This document shows, one piece after another, positions 28,197-36,464 of a stretch of DNA of 53,403 nt. Made by a program: the position numbers and the translations under genes. Each line of letters opens with the position of its first letter. The stretch's first letter is position 1. The stretch comes from an uncultured Thiodictyon sp. (GTDB lineage Bacteria > Pseudomonadota > Gammaproteobacteria > Chromatiales > Chromatiaceae). The DNA lies in contig NZ_CAJAXH010000161.1 in NCBI RefSeq assembly GCF_903946935.1, forward strand, positions 1 through 53,403, given 5' to 3'. The notes below the pieces were generated by a model, which worked only from the letters and a program-made list of their open reading frames with translations, was not told where the DNA came from and did no database searches.

Positions 28197-29102
28197 TTAA
28201 GCGGCTGGCGGGACCGGGCCATCCGTCACCTCCAGGCAGCGCCGATACGCCTGCGGATAATGCTTGCACACATGGCGCTCCAGCCGCTGGAGGGTGTCCG
28301 CATGACGCTTGGCACCGGCGATCAGGTGGGTGAAGCCCGCCTGTTCGGCATCCCGCAGGGCGGCCTGTTGGGACGGAAATAGATAGTCGATCGCGACCCC
28401 GGCGAGTTCCGAGCCCGGGCGGTCGCGATAGAACTCGACGCAGGCCGCCAGAAAATACTGCTCGATCAGGACGAAATGGGCATCCTTATGCTCCAGTGCC
28501 GGCCACAGCGGTCGGTTGCTGGGATGGCGGATGATGTCCAGGGCCTGCCGGGCATAATGGGTGATGAAATCCACCCGGGTACCGCCCAAGATGCCGCAGT
28601 TCTCCGCCCGCAGGACGCCCTGGGGGTGGACGTAGTGGGTCAGCTCCTCCGGGAGCCAGCCACCGCGGCTCCCCACCCAGTGCTCAAACCATTCGGGGCG
28701 ATAGAAGGACCGCCCAGAGGTGTGCCATTCCGGGTTTTGGGCAAAGAGCGCGGCCTGCTCCAAGCGCTCGGGCAGCGGCTTCCAGAGGTAGACATCGCTG
28801 TCGATATGCACGAAGGGCGTGGTCTGCTGCGCATAGGCGCAGAGCTTACCCATCGCCCACCAGTCCGATTGCTGCTCCGTCAGGTCGTCCAGGTCCACCC
28901 GGACCTCGGCAAACCGCAGGCCCAATTGGTCGACCAACCAGGCGGCGCCAGGGGTGTCGGTGATTAGGCAGGTGTCGGGATAATGGCGGCGCGCGGTCTC
29001 CCACGACAGGATCCAGGACAGGGCGTGATGGCGTTCGCAGAGCCAGCCGGGATGGCTGCTCGCGCGCAGCGGTTGGGTCCATAATGACCAGACGGCTTTC
29101 AT
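28197..29102 (-). CDS. DUF6734 family glycosyltransferase-like protein
   Basis: 301 aa. The N-terminus MKAVWSLWTQPLRASSHPGW with HHALSWILSWETARRHYPDT, the nucleotide-sugar-type DxD segment PFVHIDSDVYLWKPLPERL (about residue 96-114) and GVLRAENCGILGG are hallmarks of the DUF6734 family, which has a GT-A-like fold. It may glycosylate a component of the particle or a surface molecule. It sits inside the eCIS operon, 8 nt after the DUF6519 gene and 24 nt before the first DUF4157 cargo gene. Confidence 0.72.
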   Translation of the reverse strand: MKAVWSLWTQPLRASSHPGWLCERHHALSWILSWETARRHYPDTCLITDTPGAAWLVDQLGLRFAEVRVDLDDLTEQQSDWWAMGKLCAYAQQTTPFVHIDSDVYLWKPLPERLEQAALFAQNPEWHTSGRSFYRPEWFEHWVGSRGGWLPEELTHYVHPQGVLRAENCGILGGTRVDFITHYARQALDIIRHPSNRPLWPALEHKDAHFVLIEQYFLAACVEFYRDRPGSELAGVAIDYLFPSQQAALRDAEQAGFTHLIAGAKRHADTLQRLERHVCKHYPQAYRRCLEVTDGPVPPAA

Positions 29103-29110
29103 GGCGGCGC

Positions 29111-31666
29111 CTAAAGCAGGTTGCTGCCGATGCCTGAGAACCAGGGATCGTATTCATAATAATAGGCCGGTTCATAGCCGAACCGGTCGTGTCCCGGCAG
29201 CAACCAGAACCAGGTGTCGAACGCCGTGTCATCGAACCCATGGCCGGCAGGGTTCGGTGCCTGGGGCTTGAGTAAGGCGCGCTTGAGCGCCAGGCGGGTG
29301 AGGATACGGGGCGGCGCCAGCGGGATCAGGGGCGTTGACCCCTGCGGATAGACCAGTTCCAGATGCTCATACTGCGCCGAGTAGCGCGAGGCGATGCCGA
29401 TCCGGGTGCCCTCCGCGAAGCGGGCCGGCAGGTTCGCAAGGGCGGTGGAGGGCACGGTCTGGCGGATGTCAGTGCCGTCGCTGAACCCGAAGAGATAGCT
29501 GACGACGAGCTGTTGGCGGGTCCCTACCATCACCTGCTTGACCGCGAGTGCCATGTGAGAAAGCGTGCGCGCGGGATTCGGATTTAATACGCTGCCGGAC
29601 ATATAGCTTTGCGGGGTGCCATAATAGACGGTGATTTGCCCGTGCAGGAGGTCGTAGGTCGGCGCGATGAAATAGTAATCGGCGTCGGAGTTGTAGTTGA
29701 AGACGACGCCGATATCGCTGAAATCGCCGCGCAGGTGCGGACGCATCGAGGCCCGGAGCGTCATCAGACCCGCGGCGATGGGTTTTCGGTGCAACGCGCT
29801 CGTGCGGCCCACGCCCTGGTACTGGTCGAGCTGGATGACCACGCCATCGCCGTTGACGCGCCAGTCGCCGTTGCCGGATTGATCGGGGAAGGTATCGAAG
29901 GAGCTATTGAAGGTCTCGGTGTCGACGTTGCGGAAGCTGCGGGTCACCAGGTGCTTGAAGGCGATCAGGGTCTCGGTGACCGGTTGCCAGGTGGGATCGC
30001 CTTGCGCATTGGTGCCGACGGTGGCCGCCATCACCACCGGCTGATACCCCACCAGCATCGTCGCGCGCAGGTCGGTGCGCGGGACCTCGTAGCTCAGGTT
30101 GCCGGAGTATAGGAGATCGGAGATCTCGCGCTCCTCGAACAGGGCCCGCGCCAGTACCGGCACCTCGGCGGTGACGAACAATGCGGCGTCGTTGACGCTG
30201 GCCGCCACGACCGGTTGCGGCAGCGCGAGGCGCAGTCCCCGCGCCAGGGTCGTGATGGACAGACTGTCGCCGGCGTGCAACGGCTGCTCGGTCCCCGCAT
30301 CGTCTTTGTAGTAGACGGACGGGTCGTGCCGCGTGTGGGCCGTGAGGGCGACCAGGTTCTCAAACGGCAGTCGGCAGTCCGCGAGTTTGGTCCAGTCCGT
30401 GCCCGCCTTGCCGAGGATCGCCAGCGGGCAGGCCCACTGACGGGGACCGTCGGGCGGCTGAGGCTCACTCAGCAGGCGCTGCGGATACACGGCATTTGGG
30501 GTCAGCGGACGGGCCGCAACACACCAGAAATCGCCGATGTGCAGGGCGGTGCCGCCGGCCGCGCTGAGGGTGACGGCCAGCCCGGTACCGGCCAATTCGA
30601 CGGGATCGTCGAGTTTGAACGCTAACTCGGCCTCCCACAGGCGCAGGAACAGTGGGGCGCTGCCGGGGGTCGCGGCATAGTCGTCCGGCAGGCCACTGGG
30701 CAGGGCGACCCGTTGGCTCTCGGGTTGGTAGGGGGCCTCCAGGGTGGCCACCACGCCGCACAGCCCCGCCGCCACGGCGCCTTCGCCCAGGTCGGCCGCG
30801 GCGCGCAGCACTTGTACCGCCTGCCCCGTCCGCGGGGTCTGATCGGTACCGAGCGGCCGCGCAGTCAGCCGCAGGGTGCTCGGGTCCGGTGTGGTACACG
30901 GAAAGATGGTGGCGGCGTTATTGAAGCCCCACAGCAGCCGACCCTGCCCGGTGGCCGAATCGAATGCCGTGATCTGCACCCGGATCAACTGGTTGTCCGC
31001 GCCCAGATAACCGGACTGCGCGGGCGGGTCGCAGGGCGAGTCGGCGGGCGCGGTGCTCAACACCGTGACTTTGAGCCGCGACGCGGAGCACAGCTCGCCG
31101 GTGGCCGGATCGCAACTGAGCCCCTGGCCCTTCCAGAAGCTGTCTATGTCGGCGACGGCATTGGCACAGTGTGCGCTCTTGGTCGGTGCCAGGATCACGC
31201 GCTGCAGGAGCCGGGTACGGGCGGCCGTGTCGGGGCCGCCCAGTGCCACCTCGCGCAGCGCCGGGTCCTCGACCGCCGTGACCTCCTGCTCGCGACACAG
31301 CAGCAGGACGGCGGCGTTGCCGGTCCAGGCGGCGGGGTCGGCCCAGTGCGGGTCGGTGGACCAATCCAACCAGTCGGGCTGGCTCAGGTAGGCGATGGGC
31401 TGCCCGAGGCACAGCCGCCAGCCGCCCAGGTACAGGGTGCCGGGGCCGATGCCGAAATCGGCGCCGCCGGCGAGCACCACCGCGTAGCCGTCGTCCGGCG
31501 TGCCGCAGGTGCCGACCACATCGAGCGTCTGTCGACGTAGCGCTTCGCTGCCCAGGCGCTGGGCCTCGTTGACATCCGCCTCGAGCGTGACGCGGCCCTG
31601 CTGACTGACCACCTCGCGATACTGCCGTGCGGGATTGTAAGAGATTCTTGCGCGATCGGAGCCCAT
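29111..31666 (-). CDS. DUF6519 domain protein, candidate distal baseplate/receptor-binding component
   Basis: 851 aa; ATG 31666 with ribosome site AGAGGA. The N-terminus RARISYNPARQYREVVSQQGRV...LEADVNEAQR is the DUF6519 signature seen in phage-tail-like and eCIS clusters. The middle contains several small beta-rich segments. Residues about 570-740 look like a jelly-roll/LamG-type sandwich (FNSSFDTFPDQSGNGDWRV, DIGVVFNYNSDADYYFIAP). The C-terminus is aromatic-rich (WFWLLPGHDRFGYEPAYYYE). Nothing resembles a classical tail fibre elsewhere in the operon, so this protein is the best candidate for host contact; that is inference. Confidence 0.7.
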   Translation of the reverse strand: MGSDRARISYNPARQYREVVSQQGRVTLEADVNEAQRLGSEALRRQTLDVVGTCGTPDDGYAVVLAGGADFGIGPGTLYLGGWRLCLGQPIAYLSQPDWLDWSTDPHWADPAAWTGNAAVLLLCREQEVTAVEDPALREVALGGPDTAARTRLLQRVILAPTKSAHCANAVADIDSFWKGQGLSCDPATGELCSASRLKVTVLSTAPADSPCDPPAQSGYLGADNQLIRVQITAFDSATGQGRLLWGFNNAATIFPCTTPDPSTLRLTARPLGTDQTPRTGQAVQVLRAAADLGEGAVAAGLCGVVATLEAPYQPESQRVALPSGLPDDYAATPGSAPLFLRLWEAELAFKLDDPVELAGTGLAVTLSAAGGTALHIGDFWCVAARPLTPNAVYPQRLLSEPQPPDGPRQWACPLAILGKAGTDWTKLADCRLPFENLVALTAHTRHDPSVYYKDDAGTEQPLHAGDSLSITTLARGLRLALPQPVVAASVNDAALFVTAEVPVLARALFEEREISDLLYSGNLSYEVPRTDLRATMLVGYQPVVMAATVGTNAQGDPTWQPVTETLIAFKHLVTRSFRNVDTETFNSSFDTFPDQSGNGDWRVNGDGVVIQLDQYQGVGRTSALHRKPIAAGLMTLRASMRPHLRGDFSDIGVVFNYNSDADYYFIAPTYDLLHGQITVYYGTPQSYMSGSVLNPNPARTLSHMALAVKQVMVGTRQQLVVSYLFGFSDGTDIRQTVPSTALANLPARFAEGTRIGIASRYSAQYEHLELVYPQGSTPLIPLAPPRILTRLALKRALLKPQAPNPAGHGFDDTAFDTWFWLLPGHDRFGYEPAYYYEYDPWFSGIGSNLL

Positions 31667-31678
31667 GCTGAAATCCTC

Positions 31679-34078
31679 TTAGGTCATATAGATCAGGACC
31701 GGCGTCAGGCCGATCGGCATGAATTCGCCAAGCTTGATCCGCAGTGCGCGTTCTTTGATGGGATTGCCCTCGCGGGCGAAGGCGCCCATCTCGGCGCCGT
31801 TGCGGGCCCCGGCCAGCAGGGTCGCGCCCGGCGCCCCGGCGAGGATTTCGCGGTCGGCCCAGGGGCCGAGTTGGGCATAGTCGGGATCGCCGAAGCGCCG
31901 ACTCGCGAAGATGGCGCAGGGTTCACGGATGGCGACGCTCTCGTAGGGCTGGTGCAGCGGGCTACCCTCGCTGTAGGCGCAGCAGCGGACACAGCCGGAT
32001 TGCGTATCGGCGGCGCGGGCGAAGCCGGCCAGCACCGATTCGCTGGCGTCGATGCGGTGGGCATAGAGCGCGCCCAGGCAGGTGCTGCGCTGGAGACTGA
32101 CCTCAACCTCCCGGCTGGCCACGCTCGCCGGGGCGAGCTCCGGGAGATAGGCGGTCTCCAGCAGCAGCCGGTTGATCCGCACCAGGTCCGCACCCGCCGT
32201 GACCGCCAAGGCGTCGTGGAGCAGGCCGGGCGGCAGGGCGACCGCGGCGAACCGAGCGGGCTCATAGAGCGGTCCGCCGCCGACCAGTGCGTTAAGGGTC
32301 GCGAGTATCAATGCCGACAGGGCCGCCGTGGGCGGCGCGGCCGGGTCATAAGCGGCGAGCGCGGCGGCCAGGGCGCCTTGGCGAATGAAGGCCGTCAACG
32401 GGTCCTGCGCACTCTGCCACCGGGCCGCCAGTCGCCAGGGGTCGAGGAGGTCCGCGGCCGCGAAGGGTCCGGTTCCGCTGGTCCGTACCCCCTGCGCAAT
32501 CGAATCCACCAGGTCCAGCCGGGCGAGTGTCCCGGTGCCGCGGGTGCGGATGGGGCCGACGATGGAGCGCTCGACGGTCAGCTTGGCGACCGTGCCCTCG
32601 ATCCACAGCGTGGTGGGGCGCAGCGTGCGCCCGTCGACGGTGAGCGGCAAGGCCCCGACGGCATCGGCCTCCTCGCCCGGGTCCAGCGTGCTGCAAAACA
32701 GGGTGACCTGCTCGAACTCGCCGCACAGCACCAGATCGGCCCCGCTCACCAGGAGTCCCTCCAAGGTCAGCCGGGACTTGGGGCCGACGCCGGTGAGCCG
32801 CCACGCCGTGCCGGCCAGCCGCACCACTGGGCGTTCGTTGTCCGCGCCGCGGATCAGCAGGTCCGCAATGCCGTCGCGGTCGGCGACCGCGTCATAGGTG
32901 AGTGAATCGGCGATGGCGAGGGTGCCGGTCGCGCCCAACGCGGCGAGTGCGCCGACCAGGGCATCCCCCCCGCCCGCGATCGCCAGTGCGAGGGGCTGCG
33001 GTTGGGCCGGCAGCGGGTCGCCGAGCACTCGGCGATCATAGGGGCCGGCACCGAGCTCAGACGAAAATCCGTAGTGGTATGCGGTCTGGACCGCGACCCC
33101 GGCCGGCGGCGGGGCGGCCAGGCGGAACCGGCCCTGCGCCGGCTCGATCTGCACCGCGGCGGCGTCCAGCACCTCGCTGTCGGACCCGGCAAGGCGCAGG
33201 ACCGCGAGCGAGTCGGGGTAGAGGTGGGCCGCCTCGCGCCGCCAGAGGGTGGCGTCGAGCGGGCCGGGCAGCATCCAGGCGTCGGGGGTGACCCAGGTGT
33301 CGCCGTACTGGGCCTGATCGCGCACGTTGCGGGCGAACAAGGGCGTCTCGCGGCCGGTCGGATCGAAGGTGTAGCGCTGCGGACACAGTGCGTATGGTAC
33401 CGGGGTCGAGGCCCGGCAGCCGTAGCTCTTCAGGCGCCAGAGGAACACCGCGAGCTTCGGAATGTTGTACCAGCCCTGGTGGGCGCGGCCGCGGCGGCAA
33501 TCGGCGGTATGGAGAAACTCATCGAAGGCGCCGTGCGTAGCGGCCGCCGCCGCGGCGTCGCGCAGATCGGCGAAGCCCCCCGCCGGGGTGAGACTCCTGG
33601 CGCCGATGAGGCCGGCGATCAGGGCCTGCTCGCGGTCCTCCCCCAGGGGTGGGTCGAACTGGTGGCGGGTGCGCGCGAGCCGTCGGAAGCATTCGACCAC
33701 CCGGGCGTTCCAGCCCGCGATGTCGGCGGCCAGCTCCTCCAGGAGGGCGACGGTCCCTTTGCGCCGTCGGTAATAGATCGTATTGGCGACATCCAGCCGC
33801 TGTCCCCGGGCACCCAGGCCGTCGACCAGATTGGTGGCGAGCAGTTCACCCAGATAGGGGATCAGCCAGTCGTCGCAGGTCTCGATGGATTGATCCTCGA
33901 GGCTGCGGTCGATGCCGCGACGCACCACGGCAATCTGCGCACCCAGACGCCCCACCAGTTCGCGCAAGGGCCCGGGGGTCCCGTCATCGTCCGGGTCGGC
34001 GGCACGGTAGACGGCCGGCAGGAGGCCCCATAAGCGCTCAGTGTAATAGGCGGCATAGCGATCACGGTCTTCAAGCAT
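31679..34078 (-). CDS. gpI-like phage tail/baseplate wedge protein with beta-rich extension
   Basis: 799 aa. The first about 150 residues (YTERLWGLLPAVYRAADPDD, LGELLATNLVDG, IYYRRRKGTVALLEELAADI) match the P2 gpI/tail-protein family that docks on gpJ in baseplate wedges. Residues about 380-560 include parallel-beta-helix-like repeats (LTLEGLLVSGADLVLCG, TLWIEGTVAKLTVERSIVGP), suggesting an outward-reaching appendage. A Cys cluster (QSGCVRCCAY) occurs near 690. Its ATG overlaps the upstream baseplate gene by 8 nt, indicating coupled translation. Confidence 0.78.
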   Translation of the reverse strand: MLEDRDRYAAYYTERLWGLLPAVYRAADPDDDGTPGPLRELVGRLGAQIAVVRRGIDRSLEDQSIETCDDWLIPYLGELLATNLVDGLGARGQRLDVANTIYYRRRKGTVALLEELAADIAGWNARVVECFRRLARTRHQFDPPLGEDREQALIAGLIGARSLTPAGGFADLRDAAAAAATHGAFDEFLHTADCRRGRAHQGWYNIPKLAVFLWRLKSYGCRASTPVPYALCPQRYTFDPTGRETPLFARNVRDQAQYGDTWVTPDAWMLPGPLDATLWRREAAHLYPDSLAVLRLAGSDSEVLDAAAVQIEPAQGRFRLAAPPPAGVAVQTAYHYGFSSELGAGPYDRRVLGDPLPAQPQPLALAIAGGGDALVGALAALGATGTLAIADSLTYDAVADRDGIADLLIRGADNERPVVRLAGTAWRLTGVGPKSRLTLEGLLVSGADLVLCGEFEQVTLFCSTLDPGEEADAVGALPLTVDGRTLRPTTLWIEGTVAKLTVERSIVGPIRTRGTGTLARLDLVDSIAQGVRTSGTGPFAAADLLDPWRLAARWQSAQDPLTAFIRQGALAAALAAYDPAAPPTAALSALILATLNALVGGGPLYEPARFAAVALPPGLLHDALAVTAGADLVRINRLLLETAYLPELAPASVASREVEVSLQRSTCLGALYAHRIDASESVLAGFARAADTQSGCVRCCAYSEGSPLHQPYESVAIREPCAIFASRRFGDPDYAQLGPWADREILAGAPGATLLAGARNGAEMGAFAREGNPIKERALRIKLGEFMPIGLTPVLIYMT

Positions 34079-36464
34079 GGTCTTGAACCTCCGCCGCGAT
34101 GGCGATGCCGCCCTCCGGTACCAGCAGGAATTCGCCCGCGGCGACGCCGATGCGCGGCGCGTCCTGCGGTGTCAGTAGCGACAGCCCGGTCGCCGGGTCG
34201 GGGCGGTTCAAGGTGGTGCATAGGTCTGTCACGGCGACGACCCCCGCCACCCCCAGGCAGCACTGGGCGATCCGGCTGAAGTAGAGACCCTCGCCGATGC
34301 GTACTCGCCGCGCGCCAAACGGTCCCTGATCGGGGTCGGTGAGTGCCGTGGACACCAGGGCCGCGACCTGCTCAGGCCGACGCCCCGCCGCGACCCACAG
34401 CATGAGACTGAGCGTCGCGGCGACGGGTGTAGCCGCCACCACGCTGACCGGCCGGTTGGGATCGCCGGCTGCCCCCAGGGCCCGGCGTGCCGATTGCACC
34501 GCGGCGGCCGTGTCGCCGACATAGAGCGAGACCGTGGCGCGGTTCTCCGCCGCATTCCAGTCGTAGACCGCCTTCACCCTGGCGACCCCGGGTGCCTGGG
34601 CGGCGATGGCCTCATAGTCGTCGCCGGCTATGGCGCGTCCAAAGGTGAGGACCGACCGGGGCGCGTAGCGGCGGATCCGATCCGGTGTGTCGGGATCGGC
34701 GCCGCCGCCCGCGGCGGTGGGTTGGCGCAGCCGGGCGAGGCCCGGCGGCGGTCGGGCGACCACGGTCAGGGTCCCGGCGGCGGGGGCCGCGGCGCCGCTG
34801 CCGTAGCGGTAATCGGCGCTCAGGTTGTCGTGGCCGGTGGGCAGACGGGCACCGTTTACGCCGTCCCCGAACAGGACATGGGTGCGCGCCTGCGCGTCCT
34901 CGCGGGTGACGAAGACCCGCGCGTCCGGGGGTTGCGCGTAGAAGCTCGGCACCTCGGTCCAGGCGAGGCCGTCCACATAAATCTTTAGAGTACTGCGGTA
35001 GCCGTCGCCGACCGGCAGGTAGGTCAAGGGTGACTTGGCGAGCACAAACTCCTGGAAGATGGCCAGCGCGTTGCCGCTGCCCAGGGCCTCGGCGTGGACG
35101 CCCTTGCCGCGGGTGAGTGGCACGACGTTGTGCAGCACCCGCAGCGGCAGGGTGAGCGGTGGCGGCGGGCTGGCGAAGGACAGGACCTCCAGGCGTGTCG
35201 GCTGGTCCGCAGACACGTAGACCCGCGCCTTCACGCCCTGGCCGGTCGCGTCCTCGATGAGGACGGTCTGTTCGTTGCCGACCCGGAACGCCTGGCCGTC
35301 GGCGGCGACCAGGGTCGTCGGCGTGCCGTCCCAGCACTCGCTCGGTGCATCGCGCAGGACCCCGGCGGGCCGCCAGTCGAGGAGCACCCTGACCCGCTCC
35401 CGGATGGCATCCCAGGCGTCCGCGGCGGCGATGGCGGGTAGATAACTGAGTTGTGAGTGCGGTATCGGGATGGGCAGGGCCGGCTTGTCCAACAGCGGTG
35501 AAGCGGTCACGATGGTGTACCAGAACACCTCGCTGTTGCCGGTGGCGACCAGCAGTCGCGGCGCCAGGCCGGTGTCGAGTGGCGCCTTGAGCACCATGGG
35601 GTCGCCGGCCTGGGTCGCACGCTCCAGCCCCTCGAGCGCCAAGGCATCGCTGACCAGATTGACGGTGGTCGGGTATTTCCAGAGGCCGAGCGAGCGGCGG
35701 CTGCGCAGTAGCCGGTAGTCCCGCGGGTCCTGCATCGTCAGTGCAGACAAATCCGCCCCGCTCGGGCTCACGACGGTGATGGCCGTATAGGCGCGGCCAG
35801 TCGGATCGCGGCCGAGGCGGGTGGCGTCGACCGTGAGCAGGGTGCCGGCCGTCGGGGTCGCCCCGGCGGGCAGGAGGATCAAGTGCTCGTCGATGGCCAG
35901 GTCGGTGATGGACCCTTGCAGGTAGAGCTGGTCGTAGGATCCGATCAGACGCCGGGGCGGCGCGGCGTCGACCGCGTCGGGCTGCATCAGGGTGAGCGTG
36001 GTGTCCGTCTCGAAGGTCTGCGATGCCTGTCCCGGGGGCGGTTTGCTGTCGAGCGCGAAGCCGGCCGGCAACACCGTTTGGGCGCCCTTCAGGAGGGCGG
36101 CGACCGCGGCGGTCGCGCCCAGGCCCGGGCGCGGTCGGTAGCCGAGGATGCGCACCAGCCGCTGCACGCTCTCCTCCAGTTGTGCGGTGCCGAGCAGGGT
36201 CTCGTTGCGGCTGTGCTCGGTGTAGAAGGTGAGCACGTCGGCGATATAGGCCCACCATTCCAGGGTCTGTAACAGCAGATCGCCCTGGCTGTTGGGGCGC
36301 CAGGATGCCAGCGCCCGTTCCCCGTCCAGGGGGGTGAGCAGGGCGCGGCGGAACGACAGGAAATCGCCGACACGGTAGCTCAGGTGGGCGAGCCCCGCCG
36401 GATTGACGGGGGTCTGCGGGCCGAGGGCCGTCTGACACGGACAGGGCGGGGCGGTTTCGCTCAT
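34071..36464 (-). CDS. Putative baseplate assembly protein (baseplate J-like, second copy)
   Basis: 797 aa. The N-terminus has FLSFRRALLTPLDGERAL and LLQTLEWWAYIADVLTFYTEHS, as in 'putative baseplate assembly protein' entries of eCIS clusters (Afp12-like). The C-terminal 250 residues hold the baseplate J/gp47 core (TPDRIRRYAPRSVLTFGRAI, DDYEAIAAQAPGVARVKAV, VSLYVGDT). Together with its neighbour it should form the wedge ring. ATGA overlap (4 nt) with the upstream gene. Confidence 0.85.
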   Translation of the reverse strand: MSETAPPCPCQTALGPQTPVNPAGLAHLSYRVGDFLSFRRALLTPLDGERALASWRPNSQGDLLLQTLEWWAYIADVLTFYTEHSRNETLLGTAQLEESVQRLVRILGYRPRPGLGATAAVAALLKGAQTVLPAGFALDSKPPPGQASQTFETDTTLTLMQPDAVDAAPPRRLIGSYDQLYLQGSITDLAIDEHLILLPAGATPTAGTLLTVDATRLGRDPTGRAYTAITVVSPSGADLSALTMQDPRDYRLLRSRRSLGLWKYPTTVNLVSDALALEGLERATQAGDPMVLKAPLDTGLAPRLLVATGNSEVFWYTIVTASPLLDKPALPIPIPHSQLSYLPAIAAADAWDAIRERVRVLLDWRPAGVLRDAPSECWDGTPTTLVAADGQAFRVGNEQTVLIEDATGQGVKARVYVSADQPTRLEVLSFASPPPPLTLPLRVLHNVVPLTRGKGVHAEALGSGNALAIFQEFVLAKSPLTYLPVGDGYRSTLKIYVDGLAWTEVPSFYAQPPDARVFVTREDAQARTHVLFGDGVNGARLPTGHDNLSADYRYGSGAAAPAAGTLTVVARPPPGLARLRQPTAAGGGADPDTPDRIRRYAPRSVLTFGRAIAGDDYEAIAAQAPGVARVKAVYDWNAAENRATVSLYVGDTAAAVQSARRALGAAGDPNRPVSVVAATPVAATLSLMLWVAAGRRPEQVAALVSTALTDPDQGPFGARRVRIGEGLYFSRIAQCCLGVAGVVAVTDLCTTLNRPDPATGLSLLTPQDAPRIGVAAGEFLLVPEGGIAIAAEVQDHA

